Below are positions 49,931 through 60,584 of a stretch of DNA of 64,000 nucleotides, piece by piece. The stretch is from Alkalibacterium sp034520745 (lineage in GTDB: Bacteria > Bacillota > Bacilli > Lactobacillales > Carnobacteriaceae_A), in the NCBI GenBank assembly GCA_034520745.1, contig JAXHNF010000014.1:1-64000 (forward strand), written 5' to 3'. The position numbers were made by a program, and so were the translations under genes. Every line of letters begins with the position of its first letter. Position 1 is the first letter of the stretch. The notes below the pieces were generated by a model, which was given only the letters and a program-made list of their open reading frames with translations, ran no database searches and was not told where the DNA came from.

Positions 49931-50893
49931 ATGAAAAGAATTGGAGTTCTTACAAGCGGGGGAGACGCTCCGGGAATGAATGCCGCAATTCGAGCAGTAG
50001 TTCGTAAAGCGCTTCATGAAGGTATGGAGGTTTATGGCGTCAATTACGGTTTTGCCGGACTTGTTGCAGGTGATATCAGGAAACTGACACAACGAGATGT
50101 GGGTGACATGATTCAGCGCGGCGGTACATTCCTGTATTCTGCACGCTATCCTCAGTTTGCTACCGAAGAAGGTCAGTTGAAAGGGATCGAACAGCTCAAA
50201 CGTTTCGGTATCGAAGGTCTGGTCGTGATCGGTGGAGACGGCTCTTACAGAGGTGCCTATGCATTGACGAAACATGGTTACCCTTGTGTGGGCGTACCTG
50301 GTACGATCGATAATGACATACCCGGAACTGACTATACTATCGGTTTCGACACGGCTATCAACACCGTGCTGGACGCATTAGACAGAATCAGGGATACAGC
50401 GACATCACATGTCCGCACTTTCGTTATCGAAGTGATGGGAAGAGATGCCGGAGATATTGCATTGTGGACAGGGATAGCAAGTGGTGCTGAACAGATCATC
50501 ATCCCTGAAAAAGATTTTGACATTACAGATGTAGCTGAGAATATCCGGGAAGGTCGAGAAAAAGGCAAGAAACATTCGATCATCATTCTGGCCGAAGGGG
50601 TCATGGATGGACAGGAATTTGCTGAAAAACTGGATGCTATCGATAATTTCCATGTCAGAGTAACTGTCTTAGGTCACGTGCAGCGCGGGGGATCACCGAC
50701 TGCTAGAGACAGAGTACTTGCTTCTCAACTGGGGGCAAAAGCTGTCGATGCCCTTAAAGAAGGACATGGCGGGGTCTGCGTAAGTCTGTACAGAGAAGAA
50801 TTAGTTGTCAGAGATATTGTTGAAACATTAGATAACATGAAACACAAGCCAAACTTAGACCTGTATAAACTCAATGAAGAAATTTCCAACTGA
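49931..50893 (+). CDS. pfkA: 6-phosphofructokinase
   Basis: Intact, 320 residues. Key glycolytic enzyme, phosphorylating fructose-6-phosphate. ATG 49931 (preceded by GAAGGTGG). ATP loop GGDAPGMN (10-17), GGDGSYRGA (about 102), substrate site PGTIDNDIPGTD with catalytic Asp (about 125-136), MGRDAGDIA and GHVQRGGSPTARDR. Bacterial allosteric type. Seventy bases before pyk, the usual pfkA-pyk unit. Confidence 0.97.
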   Translation: MKRIGVLTSGGDAPGMNAAIRAVVRKALHEGMEVYGVNYGFAGLVAGDIRKLTQRDVGDMIQRGGTFLYSARYPQFATEEGQLKGIEQLKRFGIEGLVVIGGDGSYRGAYALTKHGYPCVGVPGTIDNDIPGTDYTIGFDTAINTVLDALDRIRDTATSHVRTFVIEVMGRDAGDIALWTGIASGAEQIIIPEKDFDITDVAENIREGREKGKKHSIIILAEGVMDGQEFAEKLDAIDNFHVRVTVLGHVQRGGSPTARDRVLASQLGAKAVDALKEGHGGVCVSLYREELVVRDIVETLDNMKHKPNLDLYKLNEEISN

Positions 50894-50963
50894 TCAAGGT
50901 TATACAGGACAATAACTTTAAGTCATCATTTTATAAAAAATATACAAATAGGAGAGTAAATAT

Positions 50964-52726
50964 ATGAAGAAAACAAAAATAGTTTGTACCATAGGACCTG
51001 CCAGTGAAGCACCGGAAACATTGGAAAAACTGATCGAAGCAGGAATGAATGTCGCTCGTCTGAATTTCTCTCATGGCGATCATGAAGAGCATCTGGCTCG
51101 TATTAAAAATATCCGCAAAGCGTCTGAAAAGACAGGCAAAATGGTTGCGATCATGCTGGATACTAAAGGTCCGGAAATCAGAACCCATAACATGAAAGAC
51201 GGCGCTATTACTTTGACAAAAGGAGATACAGTACGTATTTCCATGTCTGAAGTTGAAGGAACCAAAGATAAATTCTCTGTCACTTATACTGACCTGATCA
51301 ACGATGTTTCTCCGGGTTCAAGCATCCTGCTTGATGACGGTCTGATCGACCTGCAAGTTACCGACCTGGAACATGATAAAGGCGAGATCGTTACAACAGC
51401 TCAGAACACAGGCGTACTGAAGAATAAAAAAGGTGTCAACGTTCCTGGCGTATCTGTCAACTTGCCTGGATTGACTGAAAAAGACCGTTCAGATATTCCA
51501 GTTTGGACTGGATAATGATATTGACTTATATCGCAGCTTCATTTGTCCGCCGTCCATCTGACGTTCTGGAAATCACTAGAGATCCTTGAAAAACAGGGTA
51601 AAATGCATGTTCAGATCATTCCTAAAATCGAAAACCAGGAAGGTGTCGACAACCTGGAAGAAATCCTGGCTATAGCTGACGGTTTGATGGTCAGCTCGTG
51701 GTGACTTAGGTGTTGAGATCCCTACGGAAGATGTGCCTATCGTTCAGAAACGTATGATTTCATTATGTAATAACGCCGGTAAACCAGTTATCACAGCAAC
51801 TCAAATGCTGGATTCGATGCAGGTCAACCCGCGTCCAACAAGAGCAGAAGCATCAGACGTAGCCAATGCTATTTTCGATGGAACAGATGCTATCATGCTT
51901 TCAGGCGAAACAGCTGCCGGAGATTATCCTGTTGAGTCAGTACAGACAATGTACAACATTGCCATGCGTACTGAAGCATCACTGGTCAATCAGGATGCCT
52001 TTGCACTTAAAGCCTATGACCAGTACGATATGACTGAAGCTATCGGTCAGGCAGTCGGACACACGGCTAAAAACTTGAATATCCACACAATCGTTGCTGC
52101 CACTGAATCAGGGCATACGGCCCGCATGATCTCAAAATTCAGACCTAAAGCTGACATTTTAGCTGTAACATTCAGCGATGAGACAGCAAGAGGATTAGCT
52201 CTGCAGTGGGGCGTTCAACCGACTGTCGCAGATAAACCCGCTTCAACAGATGACATGTTCAACCTGGCTACACAAACGACTGTTGAAAAAGGATTCGCTA
52301 AAGAGGGCGACCTGATCATCATCACAGCAGGTGTTCCAGTTGGCGAACGCGGCACGACCAATGTCATGAAGATCCAGCTTATCGGATCTAAATTAACAAG
52401 CGGTCAAGGAGTCGGTTCTGAATCAGTTATTGGTAAAGCGATCGTAGCAGGTTCTGCTGATGAAGCAATCGAACGTGCAATCGAAGGCGGCATTTTAGTT
52501 GTCAAGAGCACGGATAAAGACTACCTTCCGGCTATTGAAAAATCTGCGGCCATCGTCGTGGAACAAGGCGGATTGACCTCACATGCAGCCGTAATCGGTA
52601 TCGCAATGGGTATCCCCGTCATTGTATCTGCTGAAAATGCGACAGAATTGATCGAGCAGAATGAGCTTGATCACTGTTGATGCACGTCGTGGCATCATTT
52701 ACCGTGGTGCAACAACAGCCATTTAA
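50964..52726 (+). CDS. pyk: Pyruvate kinase, frameshifted
   Basis: Last glycolytic ATP-forming step, PEP to pyruvate. ATG 50964 after AGGAGAG: MKKTKIVCTIGPASEAPETL. The first frame runs to about 51505 and holds NVARLNFSHGDHEEH and MLDTKGPEIR. The segment 51505-51733, with the KIEN and ARGDLGVEIP motifs, is broken by at least three indels. The main part resumes with VPIVQKRMI and the conserved KPVITATQMLDSM block. The C-terminal extra domain (from about residue 475) carries GGLTSHAAVIGIAMGIPVIV, the PEP-synthase-like extension of Bacillus-type enzymes. A further break near 52670. Ends at 52726 after ARRGIIYRGATTAI; about 587 residues. Confidence 0.94.
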
Positions 52727-52760
52727 TCAAAAATTCAATAAAATAGTTCAATAAGTTAAG

Positions 52761-52843
52761 AATGAGACAATGATTGATAGAATTCGTAGGATTGATGTTC
52801 TTGAGCATCTTCGAAATGACATCGATCCATTGTCTCATTTTTT
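52761..52843 (+). terminator. Terminator after pyk
   Basis: AATGAGACAATG (52761-52772) and CATTGTCTCATT (52828-52839) are perfectly complementary; a T run follows. The 55-base loop can form an inner hairpin. Confidence 0.75.
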
Positions 52844-52875
52844 GTTTTGACCCGAAATTCAAAGGAGATCTTAAA

Positions 52876-53746
52876 ATGAATAAAGACCTGGCAACGGAAA
52901 TAACAGCAATCGTCACTGATGAAAATGAAAAAGAAGTTTACGCTCAGAAAAACGGAATCACCTATAAGGTCCTCTCTGAAATCGATGTCGCTGTGGGAGA
53001 TGTAATAAAAGGATTCGTTTACCTGGACAAGCAGGACCAGGCAGTTCTTGTGACTGAAAAACCTGCCATCAACAAGGAGACTTTCGGATGGGGAACCGTG
53101 GTGAAGGTCAACAGAAAACTGGGGGTCTTCGTCGATGTCGGCTGGGAAAACAAAGATGTCGTTGTTTCAATGGACGATTTGCCTGCTGAAGGACGCTTAT
53201 GGCCGAAAGAAGGAGGAAAACTCTATCTCTCGATCAAAGTGGATGACAAGGACCGTATCTGGGGTGATCTGGCACATGAGGAAAAATTTTTCGAAGAGTA
53301 TCAGGAAGGCAGCAAACAGATGCATAATCAGGATGTGACAGGGGTCGTTTTTCATCTTAAGAAAAGCGGGACGTATGCAATGACTGAGGATAACTACATT
53401 TTATTTATCCACCCAAGCGAGCGTGACGAGGAGCCAAGACTAGGTCAGGAAATTTCAGGCCGTGTGATCGGCTTAAGAGAAGACGGCGTCCTTTATGCTT
53501 CGATGCAGCCACGAGCCCACGAAGTAATCGAAGACGATGCGCTGATGCTGCTGGAAATGCTCAAACGTTCGGAAGACCGTCATATTCCGCTTCCATAATA
53601 AAACAGACCCGGAACTGATCAAGAAGCAGTTTGGCATAAGCAAAGGCCAGTTCAAGCGTGCAGTAGGTCGACTGATGAAAAAAGGACTGGTCACACAGGA
53701 TGAAACGGGAACGAAATTGATCAAAGATCCTTTAGATGATCAATAA
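52876..53746 (+). CDS. cvfB: CvfB-like S1-domain RNA-binding protein, one frameshift
   Basis: RNA-binding protein with tandem S1 domains and a C-terminal winged helix, known as a virulence-factor regulator in Staphylococcus aureus. ATG 52876 after AAAGGAG; the upstream in-frame extension lies in the pyk terminator. S1-like stretches: FGWGTVVKVNRKLGVFVDVG (about 77-96) and HPSERDEEPRLGQEISGRVIG (about 185). A break near 53592 shifts the last part (HNKTDPELIKKQFGISKGQF, KRAVGRLMKKGLV), the winged helix, to end at 53746. Restored length about 289, normal. Confidence 0.9.
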
Positions 53747-53751
53747 TCAGG

Positions 53752-53812
53752 TTGAGACTTTAGTCATATTCTTTTATACTTATTCTAATAAGGAGTAAGT
53801 ATAAAAGAATAT
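53752..53812 (+). promoter_or_regulatory. fur promoter with a 17-bp perfect inverted repeat over the -10
   Basis: TTGAGA (53752-53757) and TATACT (53775-53780) are 17 bases apart. The inverted repeat has arms 53766-53782 and 53796-53812, 17 bases each with no mismatch, and a 13-base centre. The left arm covers the -10 and part of the spacer; the right arm lies around the probable start of transcription. Placed as an operator, probably for autoregulation. It is not a close match to the standard Fur or PerR box. Confidence 0.7.
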
Positions 53813-53846
53813 AAATAAGAATCAATACAATCTAAGGGAGTTCAGC

Positions 53847-54308
53847 ATGAAAAAATTAGACTCTTCATTTAAAATCATCAAAAAGAAATTGCATGAGGCA
53901 GGGTTCAAACTTACCCCGCAGAGAGAACTGACAGTGGAAGTGCTGCTTGAGAAAGAAAAAGCGCACTTAAGTGCTGAAGAAGTGTATCTGCTGGTCAAAT
54001 CAAAAAACACAGGAATCGGTCTGGCGACAGTTTACCGGACGCTTGAGATTCTGACTGAACTGCAGATCATCAATAAACTGACCTTTCAGGACGGGATCGC
54101 CCGCTACGACTTGAACACGAATGATGACAAGCACCAGCACCATCATCTTCTTTGTCTGAAATGTGGCAGGATCGAAGAAGTGAAAATCAATATGCTGCTG
54201 GAAATAGAAATGGAAATCGAAAAAGAATACCAGTTTATAGTGAAAGATCACAGACTGACTTTTCACGGCATCTGCAGCGACTGTGCCAAGGATCAGTTGG
54301 GGAAATGA
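53847..54308 (+). CDS. fur: Fur family transcriptional regulator
   Basis: Intact, 153 residues, ATG 53847 after AAGGGAG. Winged-helix DNA-binding domain (about 10-90, with LATVYRTLEIL recognition helix), then the metal domain with KHQHHHL (His96-100) and two CxxC zinc sites: Cys103/106 and Cys143/146. The position equivalent to the Asp ligand of PerR (after CGRIE) is Glu, so an iron-sensing Fur is favoured over the peroxide sensor PerR. Stop overlaps the xerD start (ATGA). Confidence 0.88.
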   Translation: MKKLDSSFKIIKKKLHEAGFKLTPQRELTVEVLLEKEKAHLSAEEVYLLVKSKNTGIGLATVYRTLEILTELQIINKLTFQDGIARYDLNTNDDKHQHHHLLCLKCGRIEEVKINMLLEIEMEIEKEYQFIVKDHRLTFHGICSDCAKDQLGK

Positions 54309-55216
54309 AGGATACAAGTATGCTGAATCTGGAGCCGTTTGAGGAATATGTCGTTTTTCTGAAAATAGAAAAAGGGCTGTCTGCCAATACGGTCAGCAGT
54401 TATCAGAGAGATATCGCGCAGTATATCGAGTATCTGAAAGAAAACGAAATCAAGACATGGGAGGAGATAGACCGCTATCTCCTTCTTGTTGTTCAGCCGA
54501 ACAGAAAGAAATGAAAAAAGCGGATAACACGATCATCCGCATGTTTTCAAGCATCCGGAAATTTCATCAGTACCAAGCAGGAAGGTGATACAAAAGAAGA
54601 CCCCATGCTGTATGTCAAAACGCCTAAGAAGGCGGACAGCCTGCCGAAAATCGTATCCATGCAGCAGATCGACCAGCTGCTGCAGACACCGGATACCACG
54701 AAACCTTTAGGCATCAGAGATCGGGCCATTCTGGAAGTGATGTACGCAACAGGGCTCAGGATCACTGAACTGATCGAACTGACGACAAATGATGTTCATT
54801 TATCCATGAAGCTTATCCAGATCGTCGGTAAAGGAAATAAAGAGCGGCTGATTCCAATTGGTGATATGGGATGCAAGTGGCTCGATTATTATCTGACGAC
54901 CACCCGTCCTAAATTGATGGAAAAGGCGTCACAGGACACCAATGTTATTTTTTTGAATTCCCGTGGAAGCCCTTTAAGTCGTCAGGGCGTCTGGAAAAAC
55001 TTAAAAAAACTTGCCCAAAAAGCAGGGCTGAAAAAATCGATCACTCCGCATACGCTGAGGCATTCTTTTGCGACCCATTTACTTGAAAATGGAGCAGATC
55101 TGCGTGTCGTACAGGAACTGCTGGGTCACGCAAATGTATCGACGACCCAGATCTATACACATATAACCAAGCATCGGCTCAAAGATGTCTATTCGACGTA
55201 TCACCCCAGAGCCTGA
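54305..55216 (+). CDS. xerD: Tyrosine recombinase XerD, frameshifted in the N-terminal domain
   Basis: Chromosome-dimer resolvase acting at dif. ATG 54305 overlaps the fur stop. N-terminal SAM-like domain starts EPFEEYVVFLKIEKGLSANT; breaks near 54475, 54510 and 54585 disrupt it (expected pieces ADNTIIRMFSSIRKFHQY visible). The catalytic domain is intact: Arg in ATGLRITEL, the Lys in VGKGNKERLIPI, HTLRHSFATHLLENG (His-x-x-Arg), LLGHANVSTTQIYTHI (His and the Tyr nucleophile). About 300 residues restored. XerD rather than XerC is chosen by context (fur-xerD-deoB order) and sequence flavour. Confidence 0.88.
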
Positions 55217-55277
55217 GAACCGTAAATGAGTAAAGTCTAAAAATATCTTCATAAAAGCGCTAAATACAGCGCCATTC

Positions 55278-55306
55278 TTGCATTTTAAGGGTGACTGATT
55301 TATTCT
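55278..55306 (+). promoter_or_regulatory. Candidate promoter of deoB
   Basis: TTGCAT (55278-55283) and TATTCT (55301-55306) with a 17-base spacer, 34 bases before the deoB start. Confidence 0.4.
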
Positions 55307-55339
55307 TGAAGTAAGAGAGATTAAAAGGAGGAAATATTA

Positions 55340-56509
55340 ATGAATTTTGATCGCATACATTTAGTTGTTTTAGATTCAGTTGGTATCGGGGAAGCCCCTG
55401 ATGCAAAAGAGTTCAATGATGAAGGCGCGCACACTTTAGGCCATATCGCCGAAGTAGCCGGACTTGAGGTTCCTCACATGCAGGAGCTGGGTCTGGGGAA
55501 TATCGCTCCTTTAAAAGGGATCGATCCCGTCGACACTGCCAAAGGGTATTTTACCAAACTGGAAGAAAAATCAGTCGGTAAAGACACCATGACTGGTCAC
55601 TGGGAACTGATGGGGCTGCATATCAAAACGCCGTTCCGCGTTTTCCCGGATGGTTTTCCTGAGGACTTGATCAAGCAGATCGAAGAACATACAGGAAGAA
55701 AAGTGGTCGGAAACAAACCGGCTTCCGGGACAAAAATCATTGAAGAGCTCGGTGAACATCAGATGGAAACAGGGGACCTGATCATTTACACTTCTGCCGA
55801 TCCGGTGCTTCAGATCGCCGCTCATGAAGATATCATCCCTCTGGAAGAACTTTATGAAATCTGCGAGTACGTCAGAGAAATCACCAAAGACGATCCATAT
55901 ATGATCGGTCGTATCATTGCCCGTCCTTATGTTGGAGAACCCGGCGATTTCACACGTACAAGCAACCGTCATGACTATGCACTTAGTCCTTTCGGCGATA
56001 CCATCCTGGTATTTTCTGAAAGAAGACGGCAAAGACGTCATCGCTGTCGGTAAGATCGACGATATCTTTAACGGCAAAGGCATTACGGAATCTGTTCGCA
56101 CAAAATCCAATATGGATGGCGTGGATCAGCTGCTGAAAGTCATGAACAAAGAGTTCAACGGTGTCAGCTTTACGAACCTTGTCGATTTCGATGCCCTGTA
56201 TGGTCACCGTAGAAATGTAGAAGGCTACAGGGACGCTCTGCAGGCCTTTGATGCTCGTATGCCAGAACTTTATGACGCTCTGGAAGAAAATGATCTGCTG
56301 ATCATTACAGCCGATCACGGCAATGATCCTACAGCTGAAGGGACAGACCATACGAGAGAGTATGTGCCTGTGCTGATCATTCACCTAAATTCAACAAGGG
56401 CACAGAATTGCCTCAAGGCTTGTTTGCGGATATCAGCGCAACGATCGCAGACAACTTCGGCGTTAAAGACACTGGCTTTGGTGACAGTTTCTTAAACAAG
56501 TTAAAATAA
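55340..56509 (+). CDS. deoB: Phosphopentomutase DeoB, two frameshifts
   Basis: Interconverts (deoxy)ribose-1-phosphate and -5-phosphate for nucleoside salvage. ATG 55340 after AAAGGAGG. Alkaline-phosphatase-like fold: VVLDSVGIGEAPDA metal site, the phosphorylated Thr in GKDTMTGHWELMG, RPYVGEPGDFTRTSNRHDY, and ITADHGNDPT...GTDHTREYVPVL metal residues. Breaks near 56008 and 56386; the real end is NKGTELPQGLFADISATIAD and on to FLNKLK at 56507-56509. About 390 residues. Pairs with punA directly downstream: phosphorolysis by PunA gives the sugar-1-phosphate DeoB uses. Confidence 0.94.
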
Positions 56510-56532
56510 ACCATTTAAAGGAGAATAACTGA

Positions 56533-57357
56533 ATGACTGAAAAGTATACGGCATCAATAGAAAAAGCAGCCTCTTTCTCTGAAAGAAAAAGGCATGGAAG
56601 GCACCTGAAATTGGCTTGATCACTGGGATCCGGCCTAGGGGAGCTGGCGAATGAAGCAGAAAATGCGATCGTCGTTCCTTATGAAGAAATACCTGAATTT
56701 CCCGTTTCTACTGTTGAAGGTCACGCTGGCCAGCTGGTCTACGGTGATCTGGGCGGGAAGAAAGTACTGGCGATGCAGGGACGTTTTCACTACTATGAAG
56801 GTTATTCGATGCAGGAAGTCACTTTTCCCGTCAGAGTGATGAAGGCACTGAACATCCAGTCGCTTGTCGTTACCAACGCTGCCGGCGGAGTCAATGAAAA
56901 CTTTGCTCCGGGAGATTTGATGATCATCACTGATCACATCAATATGATCGGCGAAAATCCTCTGCACGGGCCAAATGATAATGCTCAGGGACCTAGATTT
57001 ACTGACATGAGCAGTGCTTATAATAAAGAGTATCAGCGCATCATTGAAGAAGCTGCAGATGAACAGGATATAACTGTTCAAAAAGGTGTTTACCTGGGGA
57101 ATTCTGGTCCGACCTATGAAACGCCTGCAGAAGTGCGTATGATCCGTACGTTAGGCGGCGACGCCGTTGGTATGTCCACGGTCCCTGAAGTGATCGTTGC
57201 CAATCATGCCGGTCTTAAAGTGGCTGGTATTTCCTGTATAACCAACTATGCAGCAGGGATGCAGGAGAGCCTGAATCACGATGAGGTCGTAGAAGTGACG
57301 ACGCGCGTCAGAGAGACTTTTAAGTCCTTAGTTAAATCCGTCATTTCTAAACTTTAA
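56533..57357 (+). CDS. punA: Purine-nucleoside phosphorylase PunA, frameshifted at the N terminus
   Basis: Cleaves purine nucleosides with phosphate. ATG 56533 after AAAGGAG (MTEKYTASIEKAASF). Breaks near 56577, 56590 and 56620 disturb the first 35 residues, where the phosphate loop ITGSGLGELA is expected and seen. The rest is intact: EIPEFPVSTVEGHAGQLVYG, MQGRFHYYEGYSMQEVTFPV, VVTNAAGGVN, GNSGPTYETPAEVRM and GMSTVPEVIVANH mark the trimeric PNP-II type. About 275 residues. In an operon with deoB (23 bases apart). Confidence 0.93.
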
Positions 57358-57369
57358 GAGATATCCAAA

Positions 57370-57412
57370 ACAGAGAAAGAGCGAAAGTTTCTGACTTTCG
57401 CTCTTTCTCTGT
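57370..57412 (+). terminator. Strong hairpin after punA
   Basis: ACAGAGAAAGAGCGAAAG and CTTTCGCTCTTTCTCTGT form a perfect 18-bp stem with a seven-base loop, 13 bases after the punA stop. The T run is short. Confidence 0.8.
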
Positions 57413-57514
57413 CTGTATTGTGCCGTATGCGTTTGATTTTTAAGCCATAAGTAGGTATGATTATCATGAATGATTTTCACTTGACCAAAAAACTAAAGAG
57501 AAAAGTGGGAAATA

Positions 57515-58848
57515 ATGAATACAGATAATTATACTGGACGACTAATGAATAACATGGAAGTGAATGATAAAAATCACCTGGTCATCGGTGGCATGGATAC
57601 TGTCGATATTGCCGCTAAGTACGGTACACCTGTAAATGTTTATGATATCTCATTGATCAAAGAAAAAATAAATGCTTTCAAAGATGCGTTTAAGGCGTAT
57701 GCCAATAAGACGCAGGTGGCTTATGCCAGCAAGGCTTTCTCATCCCTTGCGTTATATGAAATACTGGCCAAAGAAGATGTGTCTCTGGATGTCGTCTCAG
57801 GGGGGGAGCTTTTTCTTGCGCTTGAGGCAGGCTTTCCCAGAGAACGAATCCATTTTCACGGAAACAATAAATCCTATGAGGAACTCGAAACGGCTATCCG
57901 TGAATCGATCGGCTGTATCGTTATCGATAATTTCCATGAGATAAAAATGATAGAAGAACTGTCCAGCAAACTGGAGAAAAAAGTGGATGTCCTTATCCGT
58001 GTGACTCCCGGCGTGGAAGCACACACGCACGAGTACATCACCACTGGACAGGCCGATTCTAAATTCGGTTTTGACCTGGCTTCCGGGCAGGTCGAAGAGG
58101 GAATCAGACAAATAGATGCTGCTCTAAACATCAACAGTATCGGGCTTCACGCTCACATCGGTTCGCAGATCTTTGAAGTTGACGGATACCAGGCAGTGAT
58201 CGAGAAGCTGATGGGTAAGGCGAAAGAATGGAAAGAGGCCTATGGCTTTGATCTGAAGGTCTTAAATGTCGGCGGCGGATTCGGGATACGCTATACGGAA
58301 GATGATTCACCGCTGCCACTGGATGCTTACGCCAAAGCCATCATGGATGCGGTCAGAAAGTATGCGGGGATCAACGAACTCGAGCTTCCTGAGATTTGGA
58401 TCGAACCGGGCAGGAGCATTGTAGGCGAGGCAGGGGTCAGCCTGTACACGGTCGGGACTCAAAAAACGGTTCCGTCAGTCAGAAAGTATGTCTCGGTCGA
58501 TGGCGGAATGGCTGATAATATAAGACCCGCTCTTTATCAGGCAGAATATACGGGCGTACTGGCTAACAGGGTCCAAGCTGACAGTGAAGAACTGGTTTCC
58601 ATTGCCGGAAAGCATGCGAAAGCGGGGATATGCTGATATGGGACATCACATTGCCGGAGCCCCGACAGAATGATATCCTGGCTATATTCAGTACCGGAGC
58701 TTACGGATATTCTATGGCGAGTAATTATAATCGTCTGCCCAGACCTGCCGTCGTGTTCATTGAAAACGGAAAAGATTTTTTAGCAATCCGAAGAGAAAAA
58801 GTCCAGGATTATCTAAGACTGGAAAACAGTATTAAAAATTGGAAGTAA
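57515..58848 (+). CDS. lysA: Diaminopimelate decarboxylase, one frameshift
   Basis: PLP enzyme making L-lysine from meso-diaminopimelate. ATG 57515 after AGAAAAGTGGG. Residues: AYASKAFSS with the PLP-binding Lys, GGELFLAL, FHGNNKSYEEL, LHAHIGSQIFEVDGY, LNVGGGFGIRY and EPGRSIVGEAG, all typical. A break near 58612 separates CESGDMLIWDITLP, containing the active-site Cys of the neighbouring protomer, and the end TGAYGYSMASNYN. Restored length about 443 residues, normal. It is followed by a ribT-like gene and scpAB. Confidence 0.94.
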
Positions 58849-58863
58849 ACGAGGAGGGCGCTT

Positions 58864-59230
58864 ATGCTCGTCAGATACAAAGCTGATTATCAGAAAATCA
58901 CAATGGGGCTATTGTCTTACGTACCTGATTTAAAAGATACGGGGCGATTGACCAAAGAGATGGAATGGTATAGTCAGGAAGAGAACAGACAGCTCTTTTT
59001 ATGGAAAAGTGAAGAGACGGGGGATTTGGCTGGTGTTTTGGGAATAGAGGAAGATGAAGAATCGTCCTCCTGGAGTACATATTGCTGTGAATCCCTCTTA
59101 TCGTGAAGAAGGTATGGCTTACCGGATGCTCAATGCACTGAGCAGCCTCTATGCGTCCAAACGAATCGTCGGAACGCTTGAAACAGCATCTATCATTACA
59201 AAATGGCAGAAAAGAACAGATCTTCAATAA
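58864..59230 (+). CDS. RibT-like GNAT acetyltransferase, one frameshift
   Basis: Small GNAT-fold protein. ATG 58864 after ACGAGGAGG. The start MLVRYKADYQKITMGLLSYV is typical of RibT from Bacilli, and the order lysA-ribT-scpA-scpB resembles ypuG-region layouts. A break near 59066 precedes the acetyl-CoA loop region (LLEYIAVNPSYREEGMAYRML). About 122 residues to the stop at 59228-59230, though an alternative frame for the last residues (ending 59242) cannot be excluded. Substrate unknown; no riboflavin genes are adjacent. Confidence 0.8.
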
Positions 59231-59251
59231 GATGAAAAAGTAGGAACATGA

Positions 59252-60025
59252 ATGAGTGAAAAATGGAAAGTCAACCTAGATGTATTTGAAGGGCCGCTGG
59301 ATCTGCTGCTCCATCTGATCAATAAACTGGAGATAGATATTTATGAGATCCCCATCAGAGAAGTGACAGACCAGTATCTGAACTATATCCATGCAATGCA
59401 CATGCTGCAGCTCGATGTCGCCGGAGAATATCTGGTCATGGCGGCTACTCTCATGTCGATCAAAAGTCAGCTGCTTCTCCCGAGAAACGAGTCGTGGGAA
59501 GACGAGGGTGAGGAATATGCTGTTCAGGAAGATTCCATTGAACAGCTTCAGAAGAAACTGCTGGAATACCGTAAAATCAAGTATGCTTCGACAAAACTGA
59601 ATGAGAATCGTAAAAAACGGGAACAGTATTTTTCAAAACCCCATGAGGATCTGACTCATTTTCAGCAGTTCGTCCCCATGGAAACAGGGGAGCTCGATCT
59701 GAGTGATCTGATCGGTGCATTCGGTGAAATGGCAAGAAGAAAAGAATGGCTGGACCCTTTACCGAATACCATCGAGATGGAAGAAATCACTGTTAACGAG
59801 AAAATCGAGTGGCTGGAAAAAACCATGCTGCAGAGCAAGCACCCTGTTGCTTTCAGATCGCTGTTTACGGTGCCGACCAGAAAGGAATATGTGGTCACTT
59901 TTCTGGCGCTGCTGGAGATGATGAAAGAAAACAAAGTCATGATCGAGCAGACTGAGAGCTTCGGTGAGATCTTTTTGTCCCGTGTACCGCATGAAAAGAA
60001 AGGATTGAGTCAGCGAAATGAATGA
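59252..60025 (+). CDS. scpA: Segregation and condensation protein A
   Basis: Intact, 257 residues, ATG 59252. Kleisin subunit bridging the SMC heads in the bacterial condensin. Start KWKVNLDVFEGPLDLLLHLI is the family signature; N-terminal helical domain binds the SMC neck and ScpB, C-terminal winged helix (from about 180) binds the SMC cap. The IHAMHMLQLDVAGEYLVMAA block is also typical. Overlaps scpB by eight bases. Confidence 0.95.
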   Translation: MSEKWKVNLDVFEGPLDLLLHLINKLEIDIYEIPIREVTDQYLNYIHAMHMLQLDVAGEYLVMAATLMSIKSQLLLPRNESWEDEGEEYAVQEDSIEQLQKKLLEYRKIKYASTKLNENRKKREQYFSKPHEDLTHFQQFVPMETGELDLSDLIGAFGEMARRKEWLDPLPNTIEMEEITVNEKIEWLEKTMLQSKHPVAFRSLFTVPTRKEYVVTFLALLEMMKENKVMIEQTESFGEIFLSRVPHEKKGLSQRNE

Positions 60026-60573
60026 ATCAGCTACATACGAAGCACTGCTTTTCGTCAGCCGGTGAAGAAGGCATGAGGCTGAACGACTTGGCTCAGTTGA
60101 CAAAATCAACGACCGACCATGTTAGAGTCTGTCTGAAACAGCTGTCCGAACGCTACCTTAACGAAGAAAGCAGCGGGCTGGAACTGATCGAGACTGCCGA
60201 GACGTACCGTCTGGTCACGAAGAAAGACTATTCAGCAGTGATCGAACAGTATGCGCAGTCGCCTTTGACAAAAAAACTGAGTAAGGCTTCGGTCGAGACT
60301 CTGGCTGTAATAGCATACAAGCAACCCATCACAAGGATGGAGATAGAAGACATCAGAGGTGTTCAGTTGTCCTCAAGTCTGCAGAAACTGAAATCAAGAA
60401 ATCTGATTCAAGAAATCGGACGTATTGAAGCACCCGGAAGACCGGTCCTCTACGGAACGACGGATTATTTTCTTGATTATTTCGGATTGAATGATCTGAC
60501 AGAACTGCCTGAACTGGAAGTTGAAGAAGAACTGGAGAACCAGAGTTTATTCAGTGAAGAAATGGAATTTTAA
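60018..60573 (+). CDS. scpB: Segregation and condensation protein B, one frameshift
   Basis: Dimeric winged-helix partner of ScpA. I start at ATG 60018 (MNESATYEALLFVS), which overlaps scpA; one extra base near 60058 ends the frame, and the rest reads GEEGMRLNDLAQLTK to 60573. Two winged-helix domains; conserved VETLAVIAYKQPITRMEIED and GRIEAPGRPVLYGTTDYFLD. About 184 residues. An internal ATG start at 60073 in the second frame is less likely because it would drop a conserved first helix. Confidence 0.92.
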
Positions 60574-60584
60574 AGGAGATTGTT

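Noticed and set aside
56533..56640. Decayed start of punA as a real pseudogene
   Set aside because: The whole catalytic part is intact and conserved; the disturbed first 35 residues fit a few local indels.
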